A stretch of 64,000 bases of DNA, taken from positions 4,008,815 to 4,072,814 of the forward strand of contig JAGGNK010007448.1 of assembly GCA_017590115.1 (NCBI GenBank), written 5' to 3'. The notes beneath the pieces were generated by a model. It was not told the DNA's origin, did not search any database, and saw only the letters and a list, made by a program, of their open reading frames with translations. This DNA is from Montifringilla adamsi. Taxonomy: Eukaryota; Chordata; Aves; Passeriformes; Passeridae. Of the stretch, positions 35,247 to 47,181 are shown piece by piece (the first letter of the stretch is position 1; each line of letters opens with the position of its first letter). The position numbers were made by a program, and so were the translations under genes.

Positions 35247-38235
35247 AGGCTGGAGTTATATTTGCCAGTTTTCCTTCTGGTGTGCAGATTTCTTTCCACT
35301 GAGGTCGGGAGGTGGCTGGCACAACTCTGTGATGCCAGCCAAGGAAGGATCAACATGGACTGAAATCTCTTTATTTCAGTCTCTGAAATCTCCCATTTGT
35401 CCCAGTCTTTCTCTTCACCACCAGTTTTAGGTTTCAGGGGCAACTCTTCTAATCCCTACATGGGGCTTTGTCACTACACCAGATAAAAGCTGCATTTATG
35501 GAGTCTGAGCACGTTGGGATCATGTGAGGCTTTTTAAGGATCAAGTTTTGCCTGACAACCTGGAGTCTGAACAAGCAGTACTTGTGCTCGAGGCTTCCTT
35601 CTGATGGGAAGAGAAGCAGAGCTGTGAGCAGCAGGAGAGACAAGGGTCCTTCAAATCACAATCCTGCTTCAGTCCCTCTTCTTTCTGAATCATTTGTCCA
35701 GCAAACTCAAGAACCAAACAAATGTGGATTATCCTCAGTGGAAGAGGATTTTATCTTTAGCTGGTATAAATCAGAACAGCTCCAGGGAAGGGTTTTTTGG
35801 TTTGTTTTTGGTTGGTTTTTTTGTTTTTTTTTTTTCCTGAGCTAAGGATCTGGCCACTTTCACACTATCCAGTTATATCTGTGGATCAATAAAAAAAATT
35901 CGAAATAGTATTTTTTTTAAGTGGCATAAATCCCACAGCTCTGTCAAAAAGCTTTGTATCATTCTAGAAATCCCAACCGGCCTTAAACTTGTGCTGTCCA
36001 TCTGTCTTTAGGAGAAGTTTGTGTAATTTGGATTGTTGGGTTTGTTTTAAGACTGGTTCCCTCAACAAAATGCCCAGGTGGATCAAAGCATGGTACAAAC
36101 CCAAGCCTGAGTATGGCCAGTTCAAATGGACACGGTAATTTTCACGTCAGTAAAATCCTCACTTCTGACATTAATTGAGGAACAATCTCTCTGCACAGCA
36201 AAAGGTTAAATCTGGCCCCTTTCTTGTCTATCTTATTCTGGTTTGGTGGATAAATTGGGGACTGCTGCCTGCAGAGCTGTCCTGTCCCTTTTCACCAGCA
36301 TATATTTCAATCCCAGCATTATATAAGCTTTTATTTTCTTAATGTATTAGATAGCCCTTAAATGAGAAGACAGGCCCTACAAAATTGCTTTTCCCTGCAG
36401 GCCAGGATCAGCCTCACCAGTCCTTCCTACCCAGTTCTGCTTCTTTCCCAGCTGCTTTAAAGTCTCATCACTCCTGAGCAGGAAGCCTTAAATATTTCCA
36501 GTGACATTTCCTTGGCCTGCAGTGATTTAATATTATTAACCTGGTGTGTTATTAAAGTGACAGGAGGTGTCTCCCCTCTGCAGGTATATTTTCCTGAAAA
36601 CTCATTTGAATTTTTATTACTTTATTCTGAGGGGCAGCTGGTGAAGCGCAGAAGGGGCAGGGAGGGCAGAGGAGGGAAATGCACCTGGTTTTGGGGATGG
36701 AGATCTCCTCTGTACATATATTACAGGTTCTGGTATAGCTTATTCCACCAGAGTTTATTTCAGATTTAAGTGTATTTCTTAGCTGGAGCAGTCAAACTAA
36801 AATATTTGCAAGAAAAATGTCTCTTTCCAGAGTCTGCAGCCCATTTCAACAGCATAACCTGGGGGCAAATGGGCTTTTATGTCCTTTGCAAATCCCACAA
36901 ATTTTATGCTTTACCCATGTCTCAGTCCAACTCTGCTTAAGTTTCATCTTTCAGTTGTTACTGTAGGAAAAATCTAATGTGCAGAGTGAAAAATCTATAA
37001 ACTTAGGACAGTGGAGAAACAAAGCCAGATTTTTAGCCAGCATAAATCAGTAGAACTAAAATCATTAGAATGGACCTGTATTAGTTCCCTCTTGCTGCAC
37101 ACAGTCTACAGGGCTTTGTTTGCACAAATATGAGGGGGAACTGATTTTAACTACTCAAAAAAGAAAAAGTATTTCCACAGTGAGATCCTTGTGTAATGAA
37201 TGTCCATAAATTTTCAAGAATGTTTTGAAAACTGTCAGTTATAAAGTGTTCTTTTTGGTTCCAGAAGTGAAGAAAAGATGAAATCCTTTCTAGCCACTCA
37301 TCCAGAAAAGCCAGATTATTAGATCTTCATCAGCTACTGACACTGTTAGAACTTAATTTTGTCATGCTTTTTTCCTGCCCTGTCCAATCTGTCATGGATA
37401 ATTTTTAAGGAAATTTGAGTAAATTCCAACATCTCCGAATTCTTTGTGAAACAGCCCCTTTGTGTTGTTCTCCAACAGGTATTTGGTTCCGTACTTTGCT
37501 CCAAGCCCATCTCTTTGCTTTGTTCATTAAATGATGTCTCTGAAAGGTTATTTGAAGATATTTCCTTTGTCTCTGGCTTATCAGCTCCTTTCCATCTGCC
37601 TATCTCGGCAGCAGCTCATTGGTATTTTAGACAGTTCACTAAAAACTTTGCAAGTTAAGAAACGATATCCAATCCTGCCAGGGCTTCATTCTTAACCAAG
37701 GCATTCATGACTTTTCTGTCAGGCTATAAAACTGGTTTTGTAACAAAACCCTCCCATTCAGGTTTATTTTTACCTTTTCCCTCTATATAATCTTCAAAAT
37801 CACTTTAGAAAAATACTGTATCAAAAGCTGATATTAAACTTTTGAGTGCCTGGCAAATGATTCAAAGCAACGGCTCACACTGGGGTAAACCCAGAGATTT
37901 CTTTTGTAAAGTTCCACCTACATAATCTCTTAGAGGTAGGTTTTTAGAGCTTACTATTTACTTTAGTCTGGAGACATTTTCTTGCTTTTATGGCTTATCT
38001 ACTTGCTGTCCACCAGTCCTTTTAGATAGCAATGTCGCTGTTTTCCTACCCTTTAATCTTTTTCTCTTGCTCAGAAGTTGCCTTTGCTGTCACCCACCCC
38101 AAGCTCAGGCAAACCACGAGCAGCCCAGCTGCTCTGCAGTGGATGGCTGGAGCAAAGGCTGGGATGCAGCCTGGGAGGGAAGGAAAACTGTGCTGGGAAA
38201 GGCAGGATAGGCAAGGCTTTCTTCCAACTGAGAGT
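35247..38235. other. Gene-free single-copy DNA
   Basis: No exon or interspersed repeat is confidently recognised. A T-rich, G-interspersed patch lies at 35791-35836. From about 37340 to 37990 the sequence is AT-rich and repeat-free and could hold conserved or old repeat DNA that I cannot identify. Confidence 0.5.
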
Positions 38236-38450
38236 GTTTGGATTAGAGATTGGGAATAAATCCTCCCCTGGGAGGGTGGGCAGGCCTGGCACAGGGTGCC
38301 CAGAGAAGCTGTGGCTGCCCCTGGGTGCCTGGAAATGTCCAAGGCCAGGCTGGAGCAGCCTGGGACAGTGGAAGATGTCCCTGCCATGGCAGGGGGTGGA
38401 ATGGGATGGGCTTTGAGATCTTTTCCAGCCCTGGCCATTCAATGATGCCA
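38236..38450 (+). mobile_element. CR1 LINE 3' end fragment
   Basis: Forward CR1 landmarks: TTGGGAATAAATCCTCCCC, then GAGGGTGGGCAGGCCTGGC, CACAGGGTGCCCAGAGAAGC, TGTGGCTGCCCCTGGG, AAGGCCAGGCTGGAGCAGC, GTCCCTGCCATGGCAGGGG and a decayed tail CCATTCAATGATGCC. The order covers the end of the coding frame and the whole 3' UTR. The copy is 5'-truncated and fairly well preserved, and resembles those at 47182-47711 and 59587-59762. Confidence 0.95.
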
Positions 38451-40060
38451 GTAGGATCACAGAACAGCAAGATGATCTGCTGTAGTCTTTCTGCTACCGT
38501 GTCACTGGATTGCTGAGATCTCCTTTAATTGAGTGATCTTTAATTGAGAGTAACAGTCTGGCTTTCAAAGGATGCCTCTGGTACCTGTGCCATCCTCCCT
38601 GTCTGTCCTCTCTCTCTCACAGGGACTGAGCTGCTGCTCTCCCAGGCCTCCCTGGGAAGCCAGGGCTCCAGCAGCATTACAGACACTTGTTCTCCCTGGC
38701 CTGCAGCAAACACTTCTCTATAATTCATGGGATATCTGGGAGTGAAGCAAATGCCATGTGGAGCCCCATGGAGGAGCTGCAGCTGAACATCTGGATGGTT
38801 TTACAAGCAAAAACAAGCACAGCTTTTACAAACCTCACTACCCCAAATTTCTCTTGCAGAGTTCTGCTTAAAAACAAGTCCTGTTGAGGGGTTAGGGAGG
38901 AGGCAACACAAGGATGTGTTGTGGAAGTGTGGTGTGGTATTTCCCACAGCATTTATGTAGCAGGCATTGCTGATCTCTGGATCCACATAGGAAAGTTTCA
39001 CCACCTATCTTAGTTATAGTGAGCTAAAACATAAAGCCTCCCTACCCTTCCATCTGAAATAAGGTTTTTATCCCCTGTGAAAAGCCATGGTGGTGTCTCT
39101 GCCTATTGCACCAGTGTCTGCTGATTTATGCACAAACCTCCATGTCATTGCAGGGTGTTATCATTTATTATTTCTGACTCAAGATTTCTCAGTCCTCACC
39201 ATCTCATAGCATGACCTGGTTCACAGCTCTTCAGAAAAGAGACAGAAGGAGGGAGTGTTTAGAATTTATTCTTCTGTTTTGTTTGTGTTTAAGGAGAGGT
39301 TACAAAGTGCTTTGTGGTCTGTTTTTTTCCAATTTGATTTAAACTCCTTTTCTAGTGAAAACCCTGACATTAAAACAGATGCATTTCTATCAGAGCAAGT
39401 AACTTCCATTAAGTGTTTACATCTTTAAAAATATTCTACATTTAAATGAATGCCTTGTGATGCACTGAAAAAAGTCTTTGGTGGGAAATTCTCATTTATT
39501 TTTAATGCTGAGTCCCTAAAAAGACAGACTTTGAAAGGAACAAAGGACTGACGGGAAGTAAAATGATATGTGTTCTTTCTGAATTGCTCTGATGCAGACA
39601 TTAAGCAATCCCACAGCCAGTTCCAAACAGACCTGTGCTGCTCCATGCCACGTGCTCTCCAGGAAGCAGTTTAGCTTGGTTTATATTTTCTTCTATATCC
39701 TGGGCTATGAAAGTTGGTGACCATGAGCCTGACCTGGTGGTCCACAGGCCCTGCTGAAAGCCCCTTTTTATCTTCTGTGATTTTCCTCAGACCAGCAGTT
39801 CTGTGAGAGTGAACCACCCTTGGGGACTGGGATGGATCCTATGGAGGCTCCCCAGACCTGGGAGCCCTCACACCCCTGGGTGAGGCATTATTTTCCTCCT
39901 GGGTATCCCCGAGTTACCCTTTGGGTGAAGAGCTGTGACCTGCTGGGAGCCCTGGGTTGAGAGGCCTCCCCTGTGTGTGTGGGTGCAGCTTTGGGACATG
40001 GTTCTTATTCCTGCAGTAACCCCAACCCCGAGATATTCTCCAGACCTGTAACTCTTCCCA
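38451..40060. other. Gene-free single-copy DNA
   Basis: No gene is supported and no interspersed repeat is recognised. The last 300 bases before the next CR1 are GC-richer. Confidence 0.55.
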
Positions 40061-40205
40061 GAGTGCTGGAGTCACCATCCCTGGGTGTGTTTAACAAAGC
40101 CTGGATGTGGCACTGGGTGCTAGGGTTTAGTTGAGCTGTTGGGGGTGGGTTGGACTTGATGATCTTGAAGGTCTCTTCCAACCCAGTGATTCTGTGATTC
40201 TGTGA
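40061..40205 (+). mobile_element. CR1 LINE 3' end with intact tail repeat
   Basis: The order GAGTGCTGGAGTCACCATCC, CTGGATGTGGCACTGGGTG, TGGACTTGATGATCTTGAAG and CTCTTCCAACCCAGTGATTC ends in an intact tail of GTGATTCTGTGATTCTGTGA (40186-40205). The tail is the short tandem repeat that marks the very 3' end of CR1, so the right boundary is firm. It is 5'-truncated to about 145 bases. Confidence 0.95.
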
Positions 40206-40954
40206 ATTCCTGTCACTGGCTGTCACCATGGCCGCCCTGCTGTTCATTAGCTCAGGCCATTGGTTTGGTTGTGAATGAGTTTGAGTTTATTTGTTTTTGT
40301 TTGAAGTTGTTTCCATGTACCTCAGTGACAATGAGTGTCTGCAGAGCAATGCTTTCCCTGCCATGCAGAGAGAATAATTTCTCACCTCGCTCTTGCTCAG
40401 ATACACAAATAACCTGCACACAGTTCAGGCACAGGGACTGGGCATGCCCTTCCTGCTGCTCTTCCTTCCACAGGCACACAGCAAATGCAGGATTTCCATC
40501 TCTTGTGGCTCTCCCACACCTTATTCCCAGCCCTGACCACAGAGAAGTTGTTCCCACCCTCACCACTCCATCCTGGACACACTTTGCCTGCTAACCCTTT
40601 ATCCAGCAAGGATGTTCACACACCCAGGTGCTGATTGCCTCCACCAGCCCAGAAAAGCTCCCCTATCCCAATTTCTCCCAGGTGCAGCCTCCCCAGGCAC
40701 ATCAGTGCCATTGACTCCTTCAAACACAGCACCTGCAACCCTCCAGCCACACTTCCCTGCCTCTCCTCTTCACTCCATCTACTCCTTCAGCCTCCCAGCC
40801 ATCCCTGTGGCCCACTAAAGGAATTTTGGTGTCCAGGTGATGCTGGTCTCCCTTTCCAGCCCCACTGCTGTTACATAAGGCTGGGTGCTGGGTGCAGGAG
40901 CCATCCCTGAGCACATAATGGATGCTGCATTTGCCTACGCTTTCTGTACTTCCA
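40206..40954. other. Gene-free single-copy DNA
   Basis: C-rich sequence open on the plus strand in several overlapping frames, none with a recognisable domain. No repeat is recognised. Confidence 0.55.
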
Positions 40955-41035
40955 GTCTCTACATCAGTGCTTTGTAAAGCCCTTTGGGATACTGGGAATG
41001 TGAAAGACTCTATAAAAAACCCAAAGCCTATTCTA
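40955..41035 (+). mobile_element. MIR-like SINE 3' end
   Basis: The words GTGCTTTGTAAAGCCCTTTG, GGATACTGGGAATGTGAAAG and ACTCTATAAAAAACCCAAAG match the conserved 3' end of MIR (gtaaagcactttgagatcc, ggatgaaaggcgctatataa). This tail is shared with L2-type LINEs, which mobilised MIR, so it could also be an L2 3' end. Confidence 0.68.
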
Positions 41036-42109
41036 TTCTAGAACAGTGCTTTTAAGTCCTTTTATCACAGAATGAGGCAAGGGTTGAATTGAGCCCAGAA
41101 ATAGCAATTTAAAGTTTTCATGAAAGACTAGAACAGTGTATGTTTGGTATATTTTAACATAATCTGAGAACACTAAGTGCACTAAAAGCATTCCACTTAT
41201 TTGTGGGTGGGGATCTGGAAAGGATGGGGGGGGAAATATACGTACTTGTTTTTTCTTTAGGAGTGCTTTCTATACAGAACCTGACAGAGATCTACCAGGA
41301 GGACAAAAGGGAAGGGTAGAAAAACACCCTCAGAAAGGTCTCTGATTGTATGGATTCTAGAAGATAGTGGCCTGCTTCTGCTGTTTGAGTGTGGAAAATT
41401 ATTTGGGATGTGATCTGGAAGAACACAAGGGAGAAGGCTTTGAGTTATACCAGAGTTCTGAGGTTCTGAGTTAAACACAGTCATTGGTAGGATTGGTAAA
41501 GACGTGGCTGTCAGCAGGAGCCAGGAGTTTAACCAGGGCACGGGGATCTAAGGGCAGGCAGGAGGAGATGGCACTGGAAAAATTAGAGCAGGCATCAGCC
41601 AATCCAGAATTCAGGCAGCCTCCAGCAGCACATGGCACATTGTAGTGGGATCCAGAAAAAAGAAAAGTGGATCTGGAATGTCAGGATTTTGTGTCCAAAC
41701 CCATTTCATATCTCCTCTTTTGCCATCGCAGGTCAGCTCTGAACGTGGACACCAGAACAGCCCTCACTATGGCTGGATATTTTATTACATGGACCTCTCA
41801 AACAAATCCAACACAGTCTGGAAGTACCTAGAAGCACCCTCTCGTGCCACTTCCCCAAACTTTGCTGCATTGACACATTTTGGCAACAGTGAGTGTATAC
41901 TGGTATTAATTTGGGGGTCTTTGCTAGAGGTATTTCATAGTGCCCACTGCAAATATGTGTATACATAGAAATTTCCCAAGGAGAAAATGCTTGTAATAAA
42001 GCCCCATTAATTAGTTCTTGACTAACTCACCAAGTTCAGTCTGTTTTTAATCTGTTTAGTTGCTTTTCTATTAGTGTAGCTCTAACTTTTAGAATCAAAA
42101 CATTTTATG
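41036..42109. other. Gene-free DNA with one exon-like segment
   Basis: At about 41733-41890 a frame preceded by a CAG acceptor-like word (TGCCATCGCAG ending at 41732) is open and is followed by a GTGAGT donor-like word (41889-41894) inside CAACAGTGAGTG. The translation matches no family I know, and the strand opposite is also open. The rest holds nothing recognisable. Confidence 0.4.
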
Positions 42110-42560
42110 ATACTGAGTCAGAGAGGCTTTGCTGAAGCCAAGCCCATCAATGTGATTATCAGTTCAACTTGGAATCTCCCCAAATAATTAAATCAGGCTT
42201 ATTTGATAAAACCTATTTTCCATAAAATCATGTTGACAGTCATTAATTCTATTCCTATCCCTTAATTCTTTATTAATTGGTTCCTCTCTTAGCTCTTCCA
42301 TTATTTTCACTGCATTTATGTCAGGATAAATTAGCAATCCAAAGTAACTTGTAATCCCATACAGTGAGTTTTATTTTTAATGTCACATTGTTATCAGACC
42401 GTCCTGTTACCTGTAACTTTCATATTATTTATGACTTTTATTTGTATTTATGAGTTAGATATCTTCCAAACTGTCTCTTGATTTTGATTTAAAGTACCCA
42501 GACTGGTCTACAAATAGTTGTTGTTCATCTGCTGGTGAACTTAAATGATCTCTTCACCTT
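42110..42560 (-). mobile_element. Ancient CR1-type LINE, decayed coding region
   Basis: The plus strand has AGAGGCTTTGCTGAAGCCAA (about 42122), then ACCTATTTTCCATAAAATCA and TGTTGACAGTCATTAATTC (about 42211-42249), then CTTTATTAATTGGTTCC. These are the antisense words, in order, of the central reverse transcriptase part of CR1-superfamily LINEs (gccttgctgaagtc, tttccataaacccatgttg). The element thus lies on the minus strand. Frames are destroyed; the right edge is uncertain. Confidence 0.68.
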
Positions 42561-43312
42561 CCTTACCATCAGCAGTTTTCAGTTCAAAGGTTGTGTCCCA
42601 GCAAGATCAACATTTCAGCTGGTTGTTTGCCAAAGTCATTCAGCTGATTTATCCTCTCTGTGGGGATCTCCATGCCATGTAAGCCTGGTCTTCTCTTCAT
42701 TCTCTTCCTTTTTTCATTCTGCACTTCCTTAATATACCTTCTTTTCCAGTTCATGCACCTTTTTTCTTTTAGAACATCTCTTTATCAGCCTTGGTTATCA
42801 GCCCCTGGCCAGGGGATTGGGGCTGTGACCATCCACAGCCCTGTTTCACATTCCTGGAGAGCTGGGTGGGGTAGGGAGGAGCAACAGCTCATGGACTTCC
42901 AGGACTGAATTCAGCACTTGTGGATTCTTCCCTCTGGAAGAGGTCCTAGTCCTGCAGCCAGAGGGGATGCTCATACACAGAGCTAGCTGCTTGAGAGCAA
43001 ATTCTGTCTTTTTGATAGAATTTTGATGCCTCTTATTTTCCAGACCTCGACTGTGATAGACACAACTATTCCTGTGCCTCACTTCCTCCTCACACTCTGT
43101 GCACATCAGCTGCCTTGATTTATTTCTAAACCTAGACACAAAAACACTCTAAAACCTGCTCAGGTCCTCCTGCTTTCCCAAAAATCATCGGGTTTTTTTT
43201 TCTGCTAGAGATGTTATTTTTGTCTCAGAGATATAAGAGTAGAGTTCTGCCCTCCTACAGCAAACAACCTATTGGGAAATTCTGGGATTCCAGAGGCCTG
43301 CACCAGCTTGTA
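42561..43312. other. Gene-free single-copy DNA
   Basis: Nothing recognisable. The sequence is T/C-rich at about 42690-42780. Confidence 0.5.
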
Positions 43313-43680
43313 AGCCCTGTGAGGAGTAGCTGGGGAAGCTGGAGTTCTTTAGCCTGGAGAAAAGGAGGATCGGGGAGACCTTCCCACTCTCTACAATTCC
43401 CTGACAGGAGGGTGGGGTCAGCCAAGGATTGGTCTCTTCTTCCTGAGGACAAGTGACAGGACTTTGGGGACATTGTCTCAAGTTGTACCAGGGGAGGTTC
43501 AGGTTGGACATTAGCAGGAATTTCCTCACTAAAAGGGTGTTCAGGCATTGGGAACCAATTCCAAACCTCCCAAACCAGGCCTGGACATGGCACTCAGTGC
43601 TCTGGGCTGGGGACAAGGTGGGGATTGGTCAGGACTCTATGGTTTTAGGGGCAATCAAAACTTGGTGATTTGGTGATTCA
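43313..43680 (+). mobile_element. CR1 LINE 3' portion
   Basis: Forward landmarks are GGGGAAGCTGGAGTTCTTTA, GCCTGGAGAAAAGGAGG, GACCTTCCCACTCTCTAC, ACAAGTGACAGGACTTTGGG, TTGTACCAGGGGAGGTTCAG, GGTTGGACATTAGCAGGAAT and GGCACTCAGTGCTCTGGG. They span the last part of the coding frame (the segment encoding the terminal conserved region after the palm) and the 3' UTR. The tail is blurred. The subfamily wording matches the copy at 23023-23170. Confidence 0.93.
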
Positions 43681-45038
43681 TATTTTGAATTCCAAATCAA
43701 CCTAAACCTCACTTCAGGCATCCTCTAAATCTCTCCCCAGAGCCATCTCTTTATGCTGCAGTTTACAAACTGATACTGAATAGAATTCCATTTTTTCCAT
43801 CGTTATTAACAATTTGTCATCTCTGCTTTACCTCCCTGGCTGATGTATAGTGGAACAGGTTGATACTTTTGTTAGGGTTTGCTTTATCCATTACATACTT
43901 TAAAAACCTTCCTCATTTTCTTTGGCTCTGCCAAAGATGGATTTTCCCCTGGTATATTTTGTCTATATTAAAACATGTTATGCTTAAAAGGGCCAATAGG
44001 CAGTTAATTTCAGACGTGGATTCCTGCTTTCATATAACAGTAATCATCATCATAATAAAAATATGGGGAAACAGCACTTATGTATTTTTATTTCCCTTGT
44101 CACTGCAGGTCTCTGTACAATATTGTTCAATACTATTATCTTGGTTAATTTTTAATATCACAAGCGCTGGAGTTTCTACTGTTTCTCCACAGTGATATGT
44201 CCAGAATCTAACAATATTCCTTTTCCATTTTTTTCCCCTAATCACGACCTTACATTTTTACTCCAGTGAAGTTTTGCCACATCTACACTGTTGTAATTGA
44301 GGGCAAAACTTGGCCCTTTGACATCAATGGAATTATAGTAGAGATGAATCTATTCCACTTAGAGCATAAAATCTTTCCTTGTAAATCAATCCCTCCAGTC
44401 CCTAAATCATCTCTGAAGATGTTCTTTGAGTTCCCTCCAAGTTGTCAATACATTGTTGATGCTGAGATAGTCAGAACTGACTGAATGTTTGTGTCGTTGA
44501 GCCCAGAGGGAGAAAAAAAAATGACCTCACTTGACAAGAATTTATATATATCCTAAATAACCCTGTTCTCCTGTTATTTGCTGCCATATTAACCTGATGT
44601 ACTAATGTGTGATTTATTCTTATCCTCTCTAAATAATTCACTTCCTGAATAGCTGCAATTCAGGTGGTTTGTGTTGGTTTATGTTGTTGTACAGCTCAGA
44701 CGTTGCTGCCTCTCCTGATTCCAGGCTGACCAGCTGCTTTACTATTTTTGCACTTGTGCTTTTTGCTGATTTTTCACCTTAGACGAATAACCTTCCCTTT
44801 TTGGCTTCACCTCCAAAATGAAGCTAATAATGTGGCCAGGCTGCACTTTCCAATTATGGCTTAGCATGTTTGCATTTTTAAAGGATGTTTGGGCCTCCCC
44901 ATGGGAAGTATTATGACTCTAGTTACTTCCCAGTGCTCTCAGAGCCAATCCAAAGTTTATTTAAGTATATAATGACAGTTTAATTGATCTGGTCTTTCAG
45001 TGCCTTTGTCACCATGTTCCTCTCCCCTTGTGGGCACA
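43681..45038. other. Gene-free DNA, partly old-repeat-like
   Basis: At about 44250-44345, GTGAAGTTTTGCCACATC and CTTGGCCCTTTGACATCAATGG resemble words of an old amniote-wide repeat; a comparable motif is at 24230-24260. The block at about 44810-45010 is AT-rich and homopolymer-poor and includes an octamer-like word (ATGTTTGCAT, 44866-44875). No gene is recognised. Confidence 0.45.
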
Positions 45039-45625
45039 TGAGACATTGGTTGGGACAGAGTCAATTTTCTTCTCAGTAGCTGGGCCAGTGCTGCATTTTG
45101 GATACAATATGAGAAGAATATTTATAACAAACTGATGGCTTGGTTGCTGCTGATTCCCTAAATCCAGGACTTTTCAGCATTTCATGCTCTGCCAGTGAGG
45201 AGGTGCACAAGAAGTTGGGAGGGAGAATGGCCAGGACAGCTGACCCACACTATCCAAAGGGACATTCCACACCCAGAGCTTCTTGTCCAGTACAGAAACT
45301 GAGGGGATTTGGCTGGAAGGGGCTGATACTGCTCAGAGATGGGGTGGGCATTGGGCAGGGGGTGGTGAGCAGCTGTGTTGGGCAGTTGTGTTGTTTTTCT
45401 TGGGTTTTAATCCCCTCCTTCTCTTTTTCATTATTAGTAGTAGTACCTTTTACTAGTATTATTAGTACCTTTATCATATTTTACTTTGTTTCAGTTATTA
45501 AACTGTTCTTATCTAAACCCATGAGTTTTTGTTTTTTTTTCTAATTCTCCCAATCCCACTGTGGTAGCAGGGGATGGGGTGAGCAGCTCTGTGGCTCTTT
45601 GTTGCCAGCTGGAGTTAAATCAGGG
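45039..45625 (+). mobile_element. Solo LTR of ERVL-like bird endogenous retrovirus
   Basis: The unit opens with TTGGTTGGGACAGAGTCAA and follows the order of a widespread bird LTR: TTTTCTTCTCAGTAGCTGG, ATATGAGAAGAATATTTATA, AGGACTTTTCAGCATTTCA, CACAAGAAGTTGGGAGGG, CAGGACAGCTGACCCACAC, ATCCAAAGGGACATTCCAC, a decayed TATA region near 45290, GGTGGTGAGCAGCTGTG, an ATT/AGT-rich patch, the ATTAAA polyadenylation signal (about 45497-45502), CTAAACCCATGAGTTTTTG and an end like TTGCCAGCTGGAGTTAAA. No retroviral genes flank it, so it is a solo LTR. It is noticeably diverged and I see no target-site duplication. Confidence 0.9.
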
Positions 45626-47181
45626 TAAGGGCCAAATCCTTGTGGTGTAAATCAGCACCCATCTTTTAACACTGGCTGAGGAACTGCCTGGCTCAATGAC
45701 TCATTAGCTGCAAGCCTTGTTTAAAGGGTGAGATTTTTTTTTCCTATTATTTTAATATTTCCATGATTTTTCCATGTTTTCCATCCTACTTGAGAGCCTT
45801 GCTTGGATAAGCCCAGCCCCAGACTGTCTCTCCTTGGCTGGCTAAGTCAGACAGTTTTATTTCTGCTGCTCATGGTCTTTTTTTAAGCTGAGTGCCAGAA
45901 AGCACTGAGGTGAGCAGGGTGAATGGGCTGGGAAGAGGGAGTGGTGAAAGAGAGGAAAATTCTGGGACTTCTCTTTAAAAGAGCAGTGATGAAGGTTAAG
46001 CTGGAGCCAGCTGGCCCTGCTGGCTGGCACTGCTGATAGACAGAACCTTTATCAAGTGTCAGCAAAGACATGTGACATTTATCACCGTGGAAAGCCGGGT
46101 GCTGCTGCACTGACAGAGTTATTCTGCACACGCCATCTCCGCTGCACCAATTCCCTTAATGACACAATTTCTCCCTGAGACTGGGACAGCTCTTCCTCCT
46201 CCTCATCTCTGCTTCTCCCTCAGCTTCCTTTTGATACCCTTCCCTCCATATATTTTCTTTCCTTTTTTTTTTCTCCTTTTTTCTTTGCCATTCCTTGTCA
46301 TTCCATCCATTTTCTTTTCATACCTGTTTTTTTCCTGCTCTTTTCCAGCACTTCACCCCTTTTCTCTGCCTTTCCTCCTTTTTTTTTTTTCTGCCCAAAC
46401 AGCCCAGGAGAGTCCCACCAAACCCCACATCCTCAGGCTGGCCGTGGTGTGACTGCAAAATAACAACTTCCAGCCTTGGCTTATAAAATATTCCAGATCA
46501 CTCCAGGTCACAGGGAAGTTACCTGTCAGCTGCTGCTGGTGAAATTCCTGCTAAAAGGCTGGGATTTCTTCATCAACAGAGCTAAACCCTTTTCCAGGTA
46601 CAGTAGTGGCGGCAGCAAGCTGCTCAATGGGAACAAAAGAGATGTGAGGCCCTGCAATTAAGTGATTATGCAAATCTGAACAGGGATTTCGTTTTAAAGC
46701 ATTTTCCAGCATGAACATGATGTGATTGCAGGGGACATGTGAGCCATCCCAATAGCCAAGGAGCAGAGCTGGCCAGCCCCTATGGAATGCACACCTGGGA
46801 ATAAGTGAGCCAGTCACTGGATGTCACCATTGAGCTGCAGAAATGTGGCTTCGAGTTCATTATTCATCTGCTTTTAAAAGTACTGAGTTTTTAAGGGAAG
46901 TCTCTGCTGCTGGCAGCCCTTGGGTGAGTCAGCACCTTGTTGGGGACTGGACCTTTCGCTGGGACTCAGCACTGGTGTCTTATCCCTGAGTAGGTGGAGT
47001 TAAAAATCTCATCCTGTAAGGGAACAGAGGGACCAGGGACCCCTCTGAATTTTGCGAGCTGAGTTTGGAGGTGGTTGGGTGAATGTCCTGAGAACACAAT
47101 GACTCAGAGCCCTGCAAAACTGTTCCCATCTCTGCAGCATTTACACGGTGGAAGGTGGAGGCTCCACTAATGGCATTTGAA
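45626..47181. other. Gene-free DNA with a polypyrimidine tract
   Basis: A C/T-dominated tract runs from about 46185 to 46394 on the plus strand, with T-runs of up to 12. Frames across it give only low-complexity phenylalanine, serine and proline-rich translations. The rest holds nothing recognisable. Confidence 0.6.

Noticed and set aside
35030..35443. Frames across the G/T tract
   Set aside because: Low-complexity glycine/phenylalanine or lysine/proline translations produced by homopolymers.
46159..46452. Frame across the polypyrimidine tract resembling a membrane protein
   Set aside because: The hydrophobic residues are a by-product of T/C-rich codons.
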